Shown here one piece after another: positions 45,417 to 64,000 of a stretch of DNA of 64,000 nt. The first letter of the stretch is position 1, and every line of letters starts with the position of its first letter. Position numbers and translations under genes: made by a program. The notes under the pieces are model-generated. The model was given only the letters and a program-made list of their open reading frames with translations. It was not told the DNA's origin and did no database searches. The DNA comes from Populus alba (taxonomy: Eukaryota > Streptophyta > Magnoliopsida > Malpighiales > Salicaceae), in the NCBI RefSeq assembly GCF_005239225.2, contig NC_133301.1, positions 1,431,001-1,495,000 of the forward strand, given 5' to 3'.

Positions 45417-48283
45417 ATGGTAGAGGATGAAAATTTGGAAGCCTGTAGTGAGTTTGTGGGGGGAGAAGATGTACGAAAAGGAGGGTTCTTTGACTGTTTT
45501 TGGACTCCAATTTATTGGTTCAAGATGCTCGCTAATGAGACACATTGGAGTTTTGTATTTGGTGTATTGGTTGTGTATGGCATAAGCCAAGGACTTGGTG
45601 GAGCTTTTAATCGTGTTGGCACTGACTATTACATGAAGGATGTTCAAAAGGTGCAGCCTTCTGAATCACAGATTTACCAAGGAATCATTTCAATTCCATG
45701 GCTTGTTAAGCCTCTCTGGGGCCTCCTCACTGATGTTCTTCCAATTTTAGGGTACCGGAGGCGGCCTTATTTCATCTTTGCTGGTAAATTTTACCCTAGG
45801 GCTCTCATTGCATCTGAATGTACTATGCAAAGATCTTATTTTGTGGTATTGCTGGTTTCATTCGTCATTTTTAGCTTGTAAATGATGCTTTATAACTTGT
45901 CATTACTTGTGTTTGCTTTTGTTGGATATTCATTCATCTTGCACCTGGTAATCAATCTATATGGGTCGACATTATGCCTTAAAAAGTGGAAATTTAGGCT
46001 CCTCTTTTAAGTGCAGGATAAAATTTAATCCTGGGCACTCTAGTTTCTTAAGTAGCATGCTTTATGTAGAAGTGTTTGAAGGTTTTGTATGATATGGTCA
46101 GAATGAAAGTGGCTAGTGTAAGTAACTATGCCCGAGTAATATCAATTGTCTCGTTGAACTTGGGTTGCATACAGGGAGTGAGATGTGTATGCTGCTGAAA
46201 CTTTAAAAGTATGGAAAGACTCGGTAGTGTTTCTGAATTTCTAGAGAGATTCCTGTGAAGTTTACTTCTTTTTTATAGAGTTGGGCATACATGTTATGTG
46301 CATATTTGAAGGAGGTCATGCTGACACAATTTAGGGTGTGATCTATAGTTCCCAAGTTAACACAATTTAAGATGATTAATATCTACTTAATTAGGTAACT
46401 GTTTCAGAAAATCATCATCTCAGTTGAAATAATTGAGCATATCTTGAAGGAGAGATTAAATGGGTAGGATGTGTTTATTCTAAACAGGTTGAGGATAAAT
46501 AACCTCTCATCTGAGCCACATATCCCATGATTGGTGTGGCCATCTTGTGACAGGATGCTTATGTCTTCTGGTGCAGAACTTGGTTTTCTGAGACATAAAT
46601 GGAGCATCTTTTGTGGCCTTATGAATTATACTAGTTTTACCTCGTAGAATGAAGCAAATGCTCTCTGTATGTCATTAAAGAGCGACAGTGTGTGGTGCCT
46701 TCATTCTAAATCCAGAACTCTTGATAGTCCAAAATAGGAATCTACTTGATTTTCCCAGTACGTTATCATTTGTCAATAAAAGCTTGTTCTTTTTGTGTTT
46801 GCTTCCTATAATAGGTCAGAAAACTGATTCTTTACCCATCTAATGTAAATTTCAGGATTGCTTGGCGTGGTCTCCATGCTCTTGTTGTCGTTCCATGAGA
46901 ACCTCCATATTGCATTTGCTTTGTTGTCATTGACGGCTGGTAGTGCTGGTGCAGCAATAGCAGATGTAACCATCGATGCCTGTGTGGCTCAGAATAGCAA
47001 TACCCGCCCATCCCTTGCAGCTGATATGCAAAGCTTGTGTGCTCTCAGTTCATCCATTGGAGCATTAATGGGATTCTCTCTCAGTGGTATTTTTGTGCAC
47101 CTAATTGGCCCTAAGGTTGACTGCTGTTTAAGTTCATTGTCCATTCCCCCAGCACTTTCTTTTCGCTTTTTCATTCTTTTCATTAAAACAATAAATCAGT
47201 TTGCACACTAAAACTTGGATATTTCCTCCTCTTCCCTGGTAGGGGGTGTTCGGCTTGCTATCAATTCCAGCTGGACTTGTATTTTTAGTTGGAATTTTGC
47301 TTGATGAGCCCTTCATGCCAAACTTCTCTTATAGACAGGTACTCTTTGCAGCTTCTGTTCACCCTTTGTCACTTCTAGCCTCATATTCTTATGTTTCTCT
47401 TTGTTGCTCAGGTAAACCAGAAGTTTGTGGATGCTGGTAAGGCAATGTGGAGAACTTTGAAATTCCCAGATGTGTGGAGACCATGTTTTTATATGTACTT
47501 ATCCATCGCATTGAGCATAGATATCCACGAAGGCTTGTTCTACTGGTATACAGACTCAAAGGGGGGTCCATCTTTTTCTCAGGTACATGGTTCTGCATTC
47601 ATTTTCCCTGACCGTCAAGAGAACTGAGAACCGATTGTCAAATTGACTAGGTAAATAGCTACTCATAATGCCCTCTTATGCAGGAGACTGTTGGTTTCAT
47701 ATTCTCAATTGGTTCGATAGGATCTCTCTTAGGAGCATTACTCTATCAAAATGTTCTGAAGGATCACCCATTTCGAAACCTACTTTTCTGGATTCAATTG
47801 CTATTTGGTTTGTCTGGAATGCTAGATTTGATGCTGGTGCTGCGATTGAACTTGAAATTCGGCATACCAGATTATTTCTTCATTGTCATTGACGAGAGTG
47901 TCTCTCAGATGATTGGAAGGCTAAAGTGGATGCCCCTTCTTGTGCTCAGTTCTAAGCTTTGCCCCCCTGGGATTGAAGGCACTTTCTTTGCTCTACTAAT
48001 GTCAATTGATAACGTTGGACTCCTCTCATCTCAATGGGGCGGAGGCTTTCTTCTTCACTTACTGAAAGTTACTCGGACAAGATTCGATAATCTCTGGCTC
48101 GCCATTTTGACCCGGAACATATTGCGAGTCACTCCGCTTTGTTTACTATTTCTTATTCCAAGAGGTGATCCCAACGCTTCACTACTTCCAACTGAAATCT
48201 TAGGTCCAAAAGAGGAGGCTGGAACTCCTGAAAATGAGAATATCGAATTAGTGTCCCTTGTAAGCAGTGTTGATGGTAAATAG
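45417..48283 (+). CDS. folate-biopterin transporter (BT1 family, MFS)
   Basis: Multi-pass membrane carrier of the folate-biopterin transporter family. Five exons: 45417-45783, 46856-47115, 47243-47338, 47412-47582 and 47684-48283, joining in frame to 497 aa. Typical family features are [20 protein letters not shown] near residue 65, [20 protein letters not shown] near 105, and [14 protein letters not shown] in exon 2. [13 protein letters not shown] is in exon 4. [20 protein letters not shown] and [19 protein letters not shown] are in exon 5. About 10-12 hydrophobic segments are visible. The N-terminus is acidic and the C-terminus hydrophilic. The closest Arabidopsis gene is probably At5g10820 (FBT6), judging from similarity and the conserved neighbourhood. 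The true substrate and membrane are not shown by the sequence; one family member is a plastid envelope folate carrier. Confidence 0.92.
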
Positions 48284-49689
48284 CTTAAACAAGATTGTTC
48301 AAACTAAACATGTTCAAGTTTTCTTGGTGCAAATACAGAGTCCTATGCTAAAATCTCTCAAGAACACAGAATACTGACATTGGGGGGTCTGAAACAAGAA
48401 AGTGCTGTGAACAGCGCAGCGTATAATTGCACTGGTCTTCTTTATCTTTTTCTGATTTATTTTTCGAAATCATTGTTCAACCTGATAAGTTTGAGTTCAG
48501 AAAAGATGCCTCAATTAGCAAACAAGGAACGTTATTTTGTATTTCTTTGACACATTCATTTGATTCCGTTTTTAGGCATATACTAGAGAATTTTAGTATG
48601 TAAAAATGCACTGCAGGAGCACTTGGGAGTTGATTTGTATAAGCTCAAGAAATAGGAACTATATTTTATGCAGCTGCATTAAGCTTCTTAGCTTCTACTC
48701 GAAAATTTCATGGATTGAGGTTCCACTGTCACTCTTTGTTTTTTATTTTTGGGGAAACTTGTTTTAAAAGTGTCTAACTTGAAAAACTTTATATCACATT
48801 GATGTTTTTTAAGTGTTTTTTTATAGTTTTAATGTCAAAAAATAGAAAAAAATCTGAAAAAAAAAATTATTAATATATTTTCAAGCAAAAAGTATTTTTT
48901 TAAAATACTTTGTATCATATTAAAGGTCTCAGGCAGACTTGTTAGCCAAGAGAAAGTGGAACTCTTTCAACATAACCCGCCATCTCTTTTCTTTTCCAAA
49001 GGTAATAGGGATAAGTATACATGAACACACTGCAGGTGGATGGTCATTGACGCATTGACTCGACACCTCACCAAATATTAGGGCAGGAAGCTCGAAACAT
49101 GTTCTTGTAAATATACTAGTGTAGTGTTGATGTTGCTGGCAAACTTAAGGACGAGACTTTTTAGGCTCTCTTTAGCATGATTTTTATAGATTAATTTATG
49201 TTGTTTTTTTAACTATTAATTTATAAAAAATCATAAAAATATTTGATTATAAATATTTTCTGATATAAAATAGCAATGACTGCCAGAGTTGAAATGATCA
49301 GGAGGGTCCCACATAATACCAAGACAGCGAAGGGGAAAAAAAATCGCTATCACAATACTACATCATTTTAACCTGAATAAAAAAATGAAAGAGGAAAAAA
49401 ACTAACAGATGATTGCATCAGAGAAAAATTATACATTTGATGACAGATTCAGAAACATGTGATTTAATGCAGTAATGAGCACGAACCTTAACAGGCACTG
49501 AAACACAGCCAATATAAATTTAATTGTGAAACCGAAATACATGGCTGTTGGAACAAAAAAAATTTCAAGGCAGACATTCTTTGGCATGCCATGTCTTCTT
49601 GGTGTTAAACGCCCCCCCTATAATGTTCATAGGATGATCACATGTTGCACGAGGAATCATAAAATCCCTGTGTGCACACGCCAATAGGC
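48284..49689. other. convergent intergenic region
   Basis: Lies between the 3' ends of the transporter (plus) and the SR140-like gene (minus). It contains their 3' UTRs, an AT-rich MITE-like copy (about 48750-48930) and about 700 bp of unremarkable DNA. No further gene was seen. Confidence 0.55.
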
Positions 49690-56119
<6,430 letters not shown>

Positions 56120-56875
56120 TATCAAAGTTCAAAGTTCAGTCAAAACTCACAAAAAAAAAAGTATCCAAGCTCAAATCCGTTAATTAATAAATCAATAAAA
56201 AAATGAAGTCAGCATAAAATAGAGCACCACGGCAACAGAACCCTAAATTCAGTTCCAAAAACCACCAAGTTTGCATACCAATCAAACTAAACCTAATTAT
56301 TCAACTAACAAATGCTAAGATCGCCAACCTTCTGGCCAAACTAAACCTAATCAGTCAACCAATTCGAAATTAGGGCTTCTTTCAAATTACTGAACCAAGT
56401 CATTGAAATCAATTTTCTAACTTGCAGTTACAAAAGTGTAGCAAGAACGAAAGAAAACTGACGTCGAAGACAAATTGAAAGAGAGGGGGTGAGTGAGTGA
56501 GTGAGTGAGTGAGTGAGTGGCAGAGAAGAACGAACCGAGTAGAGCTGAGCTGGGCGAGTTGAATCAGTGAGCGAATAGGGGTTTTGTGGAGGTTGATTTG
56601 GGGCTGGTAAAGGGAGTTCCAGGTTTCGTCTTCGTCTTCTTGGTGATGTTATAGCTGTTAATTCAATCTAGTAAAACAATCAATCTCGATAGAGAAAGGA
56701 GGCGGGTGACTTTTTTGGGCCTCTTTCATTAAAAGATGGATACTAGTTAATGGCCCAGATCTAACCCATAAAAAAAAAATTAGTTGATTCCATCTTAGTT
56801 GTCAAATTCGACCCGAAATATGACTTAACTAAAGGCCCAAGTCACCTAATTTATAGGTCAATTCACAAGTCACCA
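56120..56875. other. 5' leader and promoter of the SR140-like gene
   Basis: Balanced sequence, probably holding 5' UTR exon(s) and perhaps a leader intron, to about 56680. Beyond is repeat-like DNA (GTCAAATTCGACCCGAAATA, then AAGGCCCAAGTCACCTAATT) into which the SINE at 56891 inserted. Confidence 0.45.
56489..56519. repeat. (GTGA)n microsatellite
   Basis: About seven to eight tandem GTGA units. They lie in the likely 5' leader or promoter of the minus-strand SR140-like gene, where they would read (TCAC)n. Confidence 0.9.
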
Positions 56876-57072
56876 AATCAATCCTAAAACCCATGAGTCC
56901 TGCGGAGTGGTTAGGCGCACTCTTGTCACTTACGAGGTCTGAGGTTCGACTCCTCTCTTTGTCTGTAGCCGGCCGCTTGGGGAGCACTTGCCACCTGGTG
57001 TGAAAGGGTGATTAGTCTGGGCTAGCGCTCAGAATACCCTTGATTATACCAAAAAAAAATCAATTCTAAAAC
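56876..57072 (+). mobile_element. tRNA-derived SINE of a different subfamily
   Basis: The body is about 56891-57057, with a tRNA-like head (GAGTGGTTAGGCGCA as A box, GAGGTTCGACTCC as B box) and an A-tail after TTGATTATACC. The flanking duplication is AATCAATCCTAAAAC at 56876-56890 and AATCAATTCTAAAAC at 57058-57072, with one mismatch. The 3' part has GGTGATTAGTCTGGGC, only partly like the SINEs at 16551 and 38188-38941. Confidence 0.85.
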
Positions 57073-58965
57073 AATACCTTTTTATTTTAAACAAAAAATT
57101 TTTAAAAAAAATTCTTAAAGATAAACCCAGTATGTCTCACTTAGATTTAATTAGATTAATCAATCTAGAGTTGTGATGAATTATTATATCACTTAAATTT
57201 TAATATAAATTTAAATAATGTTATTCATTCCAAGAAATTGAAGAATTTTATTAGTATGCTTGCAATTTTTAGCTTTGGTATGGATATTCATTTTTGTAAA
57301 GGTTAGTTTCAAATTACCTCAAACGCAAATTAGTGGAAAACTTGGAGCAATTCTTTTTGAATTTCGACTCGAACTATAAATATTTTATTTTCTAGACCAA
57401 TTTGAAGTATTGAGACATGATTGAATACCTAATTTAAAATTTTGAAAATACAAAAGGAAACAAAAAAACAACAAAAAAAAAATAAAAAAAACTATTTCCT
57501 CTCTATATATATGGTATGTCAGAGCTCTACTCCTCTTTCATTCCTTTTGTTGCTTTCATAGTTTCTAAATTTAATTTGGAAGTCAACTAGAGACAAGTCC
57601 CAAGTCATGAATTAGATGGGTTGACTTAGGCTAACTCAATTCAACCTATTTTTTTATCTTATAAAAAAAGTGAAAATGACATTGTTTTGAAAAATAAAAT
57701 CAACGAGTTTTGATTGGTGTAAATAATTGACTGATCTATTAGTTTAAGCAATCTAGTTTATTATTTATAGTAAAGATATATGGTAATTGGTAGTAAGTGA
57801 TGTCTAGTAAGTCATCTAACGGGTAGTTGTTGTAATAGCAGGTAGTGCATAATAAGCCGGCTGATCGATAATTGATACCTGTAAAAGATCTTATTTGATG
57901 AATATGAGGATTCTCTGATAGTAAAGTCAGTAATTTTATAAAAACAAAAGTATAATGATATTTTAGAAATGTAAATTTTAAAAAATATATATTCTAAAAA
58001 TATTAAAAATGAAGAGATTGTAAACTCTCGACTTAAATAATTCATAAAGTATTTATAGTCTATAAATCTTGTCATTTTGTAGAAAAAAAAAGTTAAAATA
58101 TAATTTTACATCTTTAATATTTTGAGTTGTGTGTTACTTAAATAATATATACTAGATTAATATAAAATATCAAGAAACCCGAGTAAAGTCCTAGAAAAAT
58201 CTCTCAATGAGTGTTGGGCTTGAGACACGTGCTTGAGCCCAACAAGTTTTTTCAAGGCCCGTTTAGGTTTTTTATTTTTGTAAGGATTCATTAATAATAT
58301 ATATTTTTAATGTTAAGAGTGCTGGTAAACAATAAAAGTAGAGCAGCAACAGCAATAATAATATTTATTGTTATTATTATTGATATTATAAAAAAAGTTG
58401 GCATCCAACCATACCTCGTTCATTCATCACATAAAATTTTGAACAAAAAAGAAATTAATTTATAATGGATTTTGAGATGTTGATATGACATTTATCAAAA
58501 TTAATTATTTGGGCAAGGGACAAATTTGAAGTTTTACCAAGTGTATTGAAAGATCTTGACATAAAAATACACTGGCCAAACAACAAAAGTGGCCTTTCAT
58601 CAGCAACCTGAGCAGAGCTTCAAATGTTATGATTATACATGCATGTTAGAAAGATAATGAGAGCTTCATCGATTTAACGAAAAGAATTATTTTCATTGAG
58701 CTTTAAAATCAAATCGATTAAAGAAATGATACATAGAGGCTACATAATGGCGCAGATATGGGAATATCCATATTCCCTATAGATATTCTCTTCCTTGTAT
58801 TGATATGTTTCATATATGACTCTCAAAGTTTACATTTTATTTATGATTAACCATCAAATATTCATCTTTCATTTGAGACCTAAAATATTAAAATAATATT
58901 TTTTTATTAAGTTATATTAACACAGGATAGGACCCGATCAATAGTTTTGTGAGGAAAAAAAGGCT
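57073..58965. other. AT-rich intergenic DNA, no gene seen
   Basis: No coding signature. About 57600-57720 has fragments such as AAAATGACATTGTTTTGA, similar to the interior of the TIR element at 18327-18628. The minus ORF 57812-58075 is compositional. Confidence 0.5.
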
Positions 58966-58969
58966 AGAG

Positions 58970-59340
58970 TGTTAGTGTCTTTTGCTTTGGAACTGTGTTT
59001 TAAAAATATATTTAGCTTGAAAAAACTTCTGATTAATGTTTTTTTAATATTTTCTAATAGTTTTGATGTTTTTATATAAAAAAAAATTGAAAAAATATAT
59101 ATTAATTTATTTTCAAGTTAAAATACTTATAAAAAGCATAATATATCGCGATACCAAACACACTCAGTGTATATATAGAGGTGTGACAGACGTTGTTTTT
59201 CAAAGTACTTTCGGTTGTAAATACATTAAAATAATATATATTTTTTTTATATAATTTATTTTTAATATTAGTATATCAAAATAAAAAAAACATAAAAAAA
59301 TTTAACCTAAAAAAATTATTTTTTAAAAAAGCAAGGTTGT
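58970..59340. repeat. two AT-rich MITE-like repeats
   Basis: Copy 1 (about 58975-59165) runs from TTTGGAACTGTGTTTTAAAA to GCGATACCAAACACACTC, with weakly complementary ends. Copy 2 (about 59190-59335) follows with GTTTTTCAAAGTACTTTC and AAATACATTAAAATAATATA. Confidence 0.5.
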
Positions 59341-59916
59341 ACGACGGGGCCTTGCACAGTCCAATGGGTATGATGGGCCACACACTTCAGACACCTTTAT
59401 ATCCAAGCCCAGTAATAAGCTGTGCCTAAACAAGCCCATGGCAATAATTTGTAAACTATAAAATTATTACTGTACCTTGCAAAGATATTTAGGATATTCT
59501 CTCACCAATTTTATTTATTAAATCCTCGCCTTATCAAGTTTTAGACAAAAGACATTTATAAATAAAAATGTTTTACACCAAAAAATTATTTCATGAATTT
59601 TCTAATAAGTTTCGGATATAATGTTTTTTTTTATAAAAAATAAAAATAGAAAAAAATTTATCAAAAATTAAAAATAGAAAAAAAAAAAAAAACGTCAAGA
59701 TCACTAAAATTAAAAAAAAAAAAATAATAATACAAAAAGAAGTAACAGCTAGTAGGAGCACCATAAAAAGGGTTTTTCTCATAGCTCCAGCCTCCTCTTT
59801 CTCTCTTGCAGACAGGGAGGGAAAACCAAAATCCCGCTTCTCCTTACCCCTAAATTAATTAGAAACAAATCCCTCATTTCAAAACCCTATCTCTCTAAAC
59901 AATTGCGGTTTAAGTT
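59341..59916. other. promoter and leader of eIF(iso)4G
   Basis: Spacer ending in a CT-rich leader (about 59785-59812 and 59885-59897). CACCATAAAAAGGG at 59759-59772 is a possible TATA-like element. No upstream gene was seen. Confidence 0.4.
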
Positions 59917-62900
59917 ATGCAGGCAGATCAGACAACGGTGATAAGCTTGAGACCAGGAGGAGGTAGCAGTGGTGGTCCCCGTGGCACCAGATTTTCCACC
60001 TCTCGCTTTGAGTCTGCTTCTGCTTCGCTTTCTGATGCTTCTCAATCTTTCCCTTCTTTCAAGGTACCAAAAGAGACTCAATCTATCTTTCGTTTTTCAT
60101 GTTCTTAGATCCGGGTTTTTGAAAAGATTCAATCCGTTCATTGTTTTTTATAGTTTTTTTTTTGTGATTTCTTCTTTGTAATTACGTTAAAAGTTTTTTT
60201 TTTTTACAAGTTCTTATTGCCATTTTTTTTTTTGTCAAAAAGACGTAATCTTTGTAGTAATGTGAAAATTGTAAGTGAGAATGTGATTAGATTGTCCAAA
60301 TTCTTAGCGGGGCACTTTAGTTTTTGTGTTACCTGCTGTAAATATGGACACACAGCAATGTTTATGTGGGATTTAGGTGGGTTTTCAAGGAGTTGAGTGA
60401 TGCCCATAAAGAACCTACTTTACATGAAAACACCCCATGGAGGATGCAGTATGGTTGTGTTCGCCTTTTTTTAGTCTTTTCTTTATCAGTGTAAATGATT
60501 TTAGGGAAAGGAATGGAAAAGAGAAATACAGAGGAAATTAAACCACTTTCCTTTCCTTTGGATGGAAAAGAAAGGAAGGGAAGCGTTGACTTTCTTTTTT
60601 GACACACAAAAGTTTTCCACCGTGGATGGGAGGAAATGAAAAAATTGACTGGATTTTGCTCATTGTATCCCATAAACAAAATTTCCCCTTTCTTTTCCAT
60701 CAATACACAAAGAAAACTTCATAACTCTCACCTCTCTTGATCCAAACAAAATAAATTTGATTTCCCTTTTTTTCCTTAGTTTAGTTTCTTTCCGCTTCCC
60801 TGTTTTTTAGTCGTCATACAGACTGCATGTGATAGGCATGTTGGTTTCCTGGTATCTGTTTTTTCTGATATAGGACTTGTGATTGGGTAGGTAGATAGTT
60901 TAGTTTGTTGATTAGTCTTTGGGATTTTTATTTTTATGCATTTAATTCCAATGAATTGGCTTCCTTTTTGGACATGTTTTCTAATTATTTCCATTGAAGG
61001 CTATATGAAACATGCTTTGATTTTGCTGATTGATTGCTATTTTGGAGTAGACTGGTGAATTGCGGTTTGAAGACCACGAGCGCATTCGCTACACGCGAGA
61101 CCAACTGTTGCAACATAAAGAGGTAATTGTGTGGAAGATTGTTTTCTAGTTTTGAGGCTGGAATATGGATATTTTTTCTTCTTTCTTCTTTTTTTGTTGC
61201 ATTTGTTGAGGTATATAATATGGAGCAACTGCTTTAATACTTCTTCATTGAACCTATTTAATAAATGCAAATTGGTTTACATCTTAACTTTATGTGGCCA
61301 CTCCTTTTTTATAGGTTGAAAATGTTCCAGAGGATATTCTGAAGATCAGACAAGAAATTGAGTCCGAGTTTGTTGGTGAGGATCAAACTTGGAGCCATGC
61401 AGATGGCAGCGTAAGTTTTCAGTATGCCTTTTCTTCAACGTTCTCTTTATACTGTTAGTATAAATGTCAAAATTAGGTGTTGCTGTCAAGCTGTGGCTTT
61501 TGTGATTTTCTATCCTTTTCTCTTTTCTTCTTCATTTCGGTGCCAATGCCTGACAAGTCTTTTCTTCTCATGTTTATGTTTATAGATACCGAAAAATTAT
61601 ACCTTTAATAATCTATTTTTCAACTTTGTGTAGCTCCAACCTCAATCTCAGAGTCGTTATTCCGAGCCAGACAACCGTGATTGGCGTGGTAGGTCAGCAG
61701 CTTTTGGAGAGGACAGATCCCGGGAAGCAATTCGAGAAAATAAGGAGTTTTACAACCGGCAAGACCAGCTAAACTCCCAGTTTGCAAGTGCTCAAATCAC
61801 TGCTAACCAACGGGTAACTTTTTAGCTAGATCATTCTGAAATTCATAGTTTGCCTGTTTATAACAATGCAAAAGGTATTAACACTGCCTGTGTGATAAAG
61901 AAATGATGTTCATTGTCATTTTAATGCATGTTTAGCATTAATTCAATATTTTTTTTTGAAACAATGGTCTTAACATCTTGTTCAAACCAGGTAGGGCCTG
62001 CTCCTGCTCTGATCAAGGCTGAAGTGCCATGGTCAGTTCGAAGAGGCAATCTCTCTGAGGAGGAACGTGTCTTGAAGACAGTGAAAGGGTATGTGGCCAT
62101 TTAGTTGATCTGTTATGATAACATTCCTCCAAGAAAAAGACCCAGATTTTTAGAGGCTTTGACCTTGGAAACAATTTTTGAATGTGGTTAATGCAACAGC
62201 TTCTTGTAGTGATTTATGTTGTAACTAGTGCTGTATTTTTGGTGCAGTATATTAAACAAATTGACACCAGAGAAGTTTGATGTTCTCAAGGGGCAACTGA
62301 TTGACTCTGGAATTACGACACCTGATATTTTAAAGGTTCCCATTATACATCTCTTAAGCACTTTGAATTTTCAGCACTTTTTAATTTTATAGTCGATAAT
62401 AGAACTGGAGCTGTTTGTATTTCAGGGTGTTATCTCACTAATATTTGACAAGGCAGTGCTGGAGCCCACATTCTGTCCGATGTATGCTCTTTTATGCTCT
62501 GACCTTAATGAGAAGCTTCCTCCATTCCCATCTGATGAGCCTGGTGGGAAAGAAATCACTTTTAAGCGGATTCTTTTGAACAATTGCCAGGAGGCATTTG
62601 AAGGTGCTGGCAATCTGAGGGAAGAAATTAGCAAGTTGACTGCTCCTGAACAAGAAATGGAACGCAGGGATAAGGAACGATTGGTTAAGCTGCGAACTAT
62701 GGGGAACATGCGCCTTATTGGGGAACTTTTGAAGCAGAAGATGGTGCCTGAAAAGATTGTCCACCATATTGTTCAGGTCCTTATTAGAACCAATTTGTTT
62801 CTCAATGTTTTTCTTTGCAGTAATTAGATTGCTGAGTGTGGGTATCTTGTGTGATGCAGGAATTATTGGGCAATGACAGTAAAACTTGCCCAGAAGAAGA

Positions 62901-64000
62901 AAATGTCGAGGCAATATGTCAATTTTTCAACACCATAGGCAAGCAACTGGATGAAAACCCAAAAGCTCGGCGGGTTAATGATGTTTATTTCAGCAGGTTG
63001 AAGGAGTTGACAACAAATCCACATCTTGAACCACGGTGTAGGTTCATGGTTCGTGATGTTCTTGATCTTCGGGCTAACAGCTGGGTCCCTAGACGTGAAG
63101 AGGTTAATTTTCCATGTACTCCCTACTTTTCTTCTTTGGTTTATTGTTTTGGAGGTGGGGGCACCAGGGTTAGTTCATACTTGTTACTGATTTCTTAGCA
63201 CATGTACTCATATAGAGGATGGTAATGCTACATAGACTTTGTTTGATGTTTGTTTAAAAACTGAGTGCTTCTGTACTGAACTTTTTCTGTGGCAGGTTAA
63301 AGCAAAGACCATCTCTGAAATCCATTCAGAAGCTGAGAAGAATCTCGGATTGCGTCCAGGTGCAACTGCAGTCATGAGAAATGGTCGTAATGCTACTGGG
63401 GGTGTGGGCCCTGGTGGTTTCCCCATTGGCCGACCTGGCTCGGGGGGTATGATGCCTGGAATGCCTGGGATGATGAAAATGCCTGGAATGCCTGGGCTTG
63501 ATGCTGACAACTGGGAAGTTCCTCGATCTAGAGCAATGCCAAGGGGCAATAGTTTTGGCCCAACCCAGGTCGCCGGGAATGTCCCCACTTCCCTGATCAA
63601 CAAATCACCACCACTTAATGCAAGACTTCTACCTCAGGGAAGTGGTGGTGTCATAGCTGGGAAACCAAGTCTGCTATTGCAGGGCAGTGGTGCTCCTTCC
63701 CGACCTGGTTTTGGTACAAGAACTGAACCTGCAGGTCAAACTCCTAAGCCTGCCGCTCCAGCTGTGTCAGCAGTGCCAGCAGTGCCTTCTCCTCAGAAGC
63801 CTCTTGCTCCTACTACAAGGTCAGATCCTGATGATCTTCGCAGAAAAACCATTTCTCTTCTGGAAGAATATTTCAGTGTTCGAATTCTTGATGAAGCACT
63901 TCAATGTGTGGAGGAGTTGAAAGATACTAGTTTTCACCCTGAGGTTGCTAAAGAAGCTATTGCTCTTGCACTGGAGAAGAGCCCACCCTGTGTGGAACCT
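59917..64000 (+). CDS. eIFiso4G: eukaryotic translation initiation factor isoform 4G, 5' part
   Basis: Scaffold of the plant-specific eIFiso4F cap-binding complex, joining eIFiso4E, eIF4A and eIF3. Nine exons in the window: 59917-60063, 61051-61122, 61315-61410, 61634-61813, 61991-62088, 62248-62335, 62426-62776, 62860-63102 and 63296 to beyond 64000. They give the first 660 codons in frame; the family is usually about 780 aa. The eIF4E-binding motif YTRDQLL lies at residues 63-69 and fits YxxxxL-hydrophobic. MIF4G spans about 193-420 (VLKTVKGILNKL to LDLRANSW), the eIF4A-binding part. A Gly/Met/Pro-rich linker (about 460-490, [15 protein letters not shown]) follows. MA3 begins at about 605 ([15 protein letters not shown]) and is cut by the window edge. 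The short N-terminus separates it from canonical eIF4G. It could be eIFiso4G1 or G2; not settled here. Confidence 0.95.

Noticed and set aside
56891..57057. tRNA-like sequence with A and B boxes
   Set aside because: No acceptor or anticodon stem closes; the A-tail and flanking duplication show a SINE.

Overview
The window is a plant nuclear segment. Its genes have GT-AG introns and are separated by very AT-rich DNA full of short repeats. The proteins are plant-specific or plant-type: a VQ-motif protein, a plastid MGDG synthase, eIF(iso)4G and a BT1-family folate transporter. The repeat content, gene order and protein similarity suggest a Salicaceae tree such as Populus. That is a judgement from memory, not a database match.

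Layout. 1-19.7 kb is repeat-rich with one intronless VQ-motif gene (3824-4378). It holds several local duplications, a 3-copy ~170 bp tandem array, diverged SINEs and many AT-rich MITE-like copies. 19.7-23.3 kb is an 8-exon MGD1-type MGDG synthase. 23.3-29.4 kb is intergenic, but on the minus strand at 25.5-26.5 kb it holds protein-like open segments that look like an unannotated or decaying gene. 29.4-33.1 kb is EMC4 (6 exons). 34.0-34.3 kb is an intronless MAPR/steroid-binding gene, followed by two broken partial copies of the same kind of gene (35.48 and 36.06 kb). 37.1-37.6 kb has two tRNA-Ser(TGA) genes. 38.2-38.9 kb has two SINEs in opposite orientation, each with a perfect target-site duplication. 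39.85-42.5 kb is UBP22 (SAGA deubiquitinase). 45.4-48.3 kb is a folate-biopterin transporter. 49.7-56.1 kb on the minus strand is a 17-coding-exon SR140/RRC1-like splicing factor. 59.9 kb to the window end is the 5' part of eIF(iso)4G, cut off inside the MA3 domain.

The genes do not form one pathway. They are housekeeping functions: plastid lipid synthesis, ER membrane insertion, chromatin deubiquitination, folate transport, pre-mRNA splicing and translation initiation. From memory, EMC4, UBP22, the SR140-like gene and the transporter are also close neighbours in Arabidopsis (At5g10780-At5g10820), so this looks like a conserved block.

Exon boundaries were set by hand from splice consensus, phase and family similarity. 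Every multi-exon model closes in frame. No CRISPR array, bacterial operon or clearly new biological system is visible. The observations most worth a second look are the unrecognised minus-strand gene at 25.5-26.5 kb, the MAPR relics, the tRNA-Ser pair with a compensatory change, and SINEs that share a 3' end.
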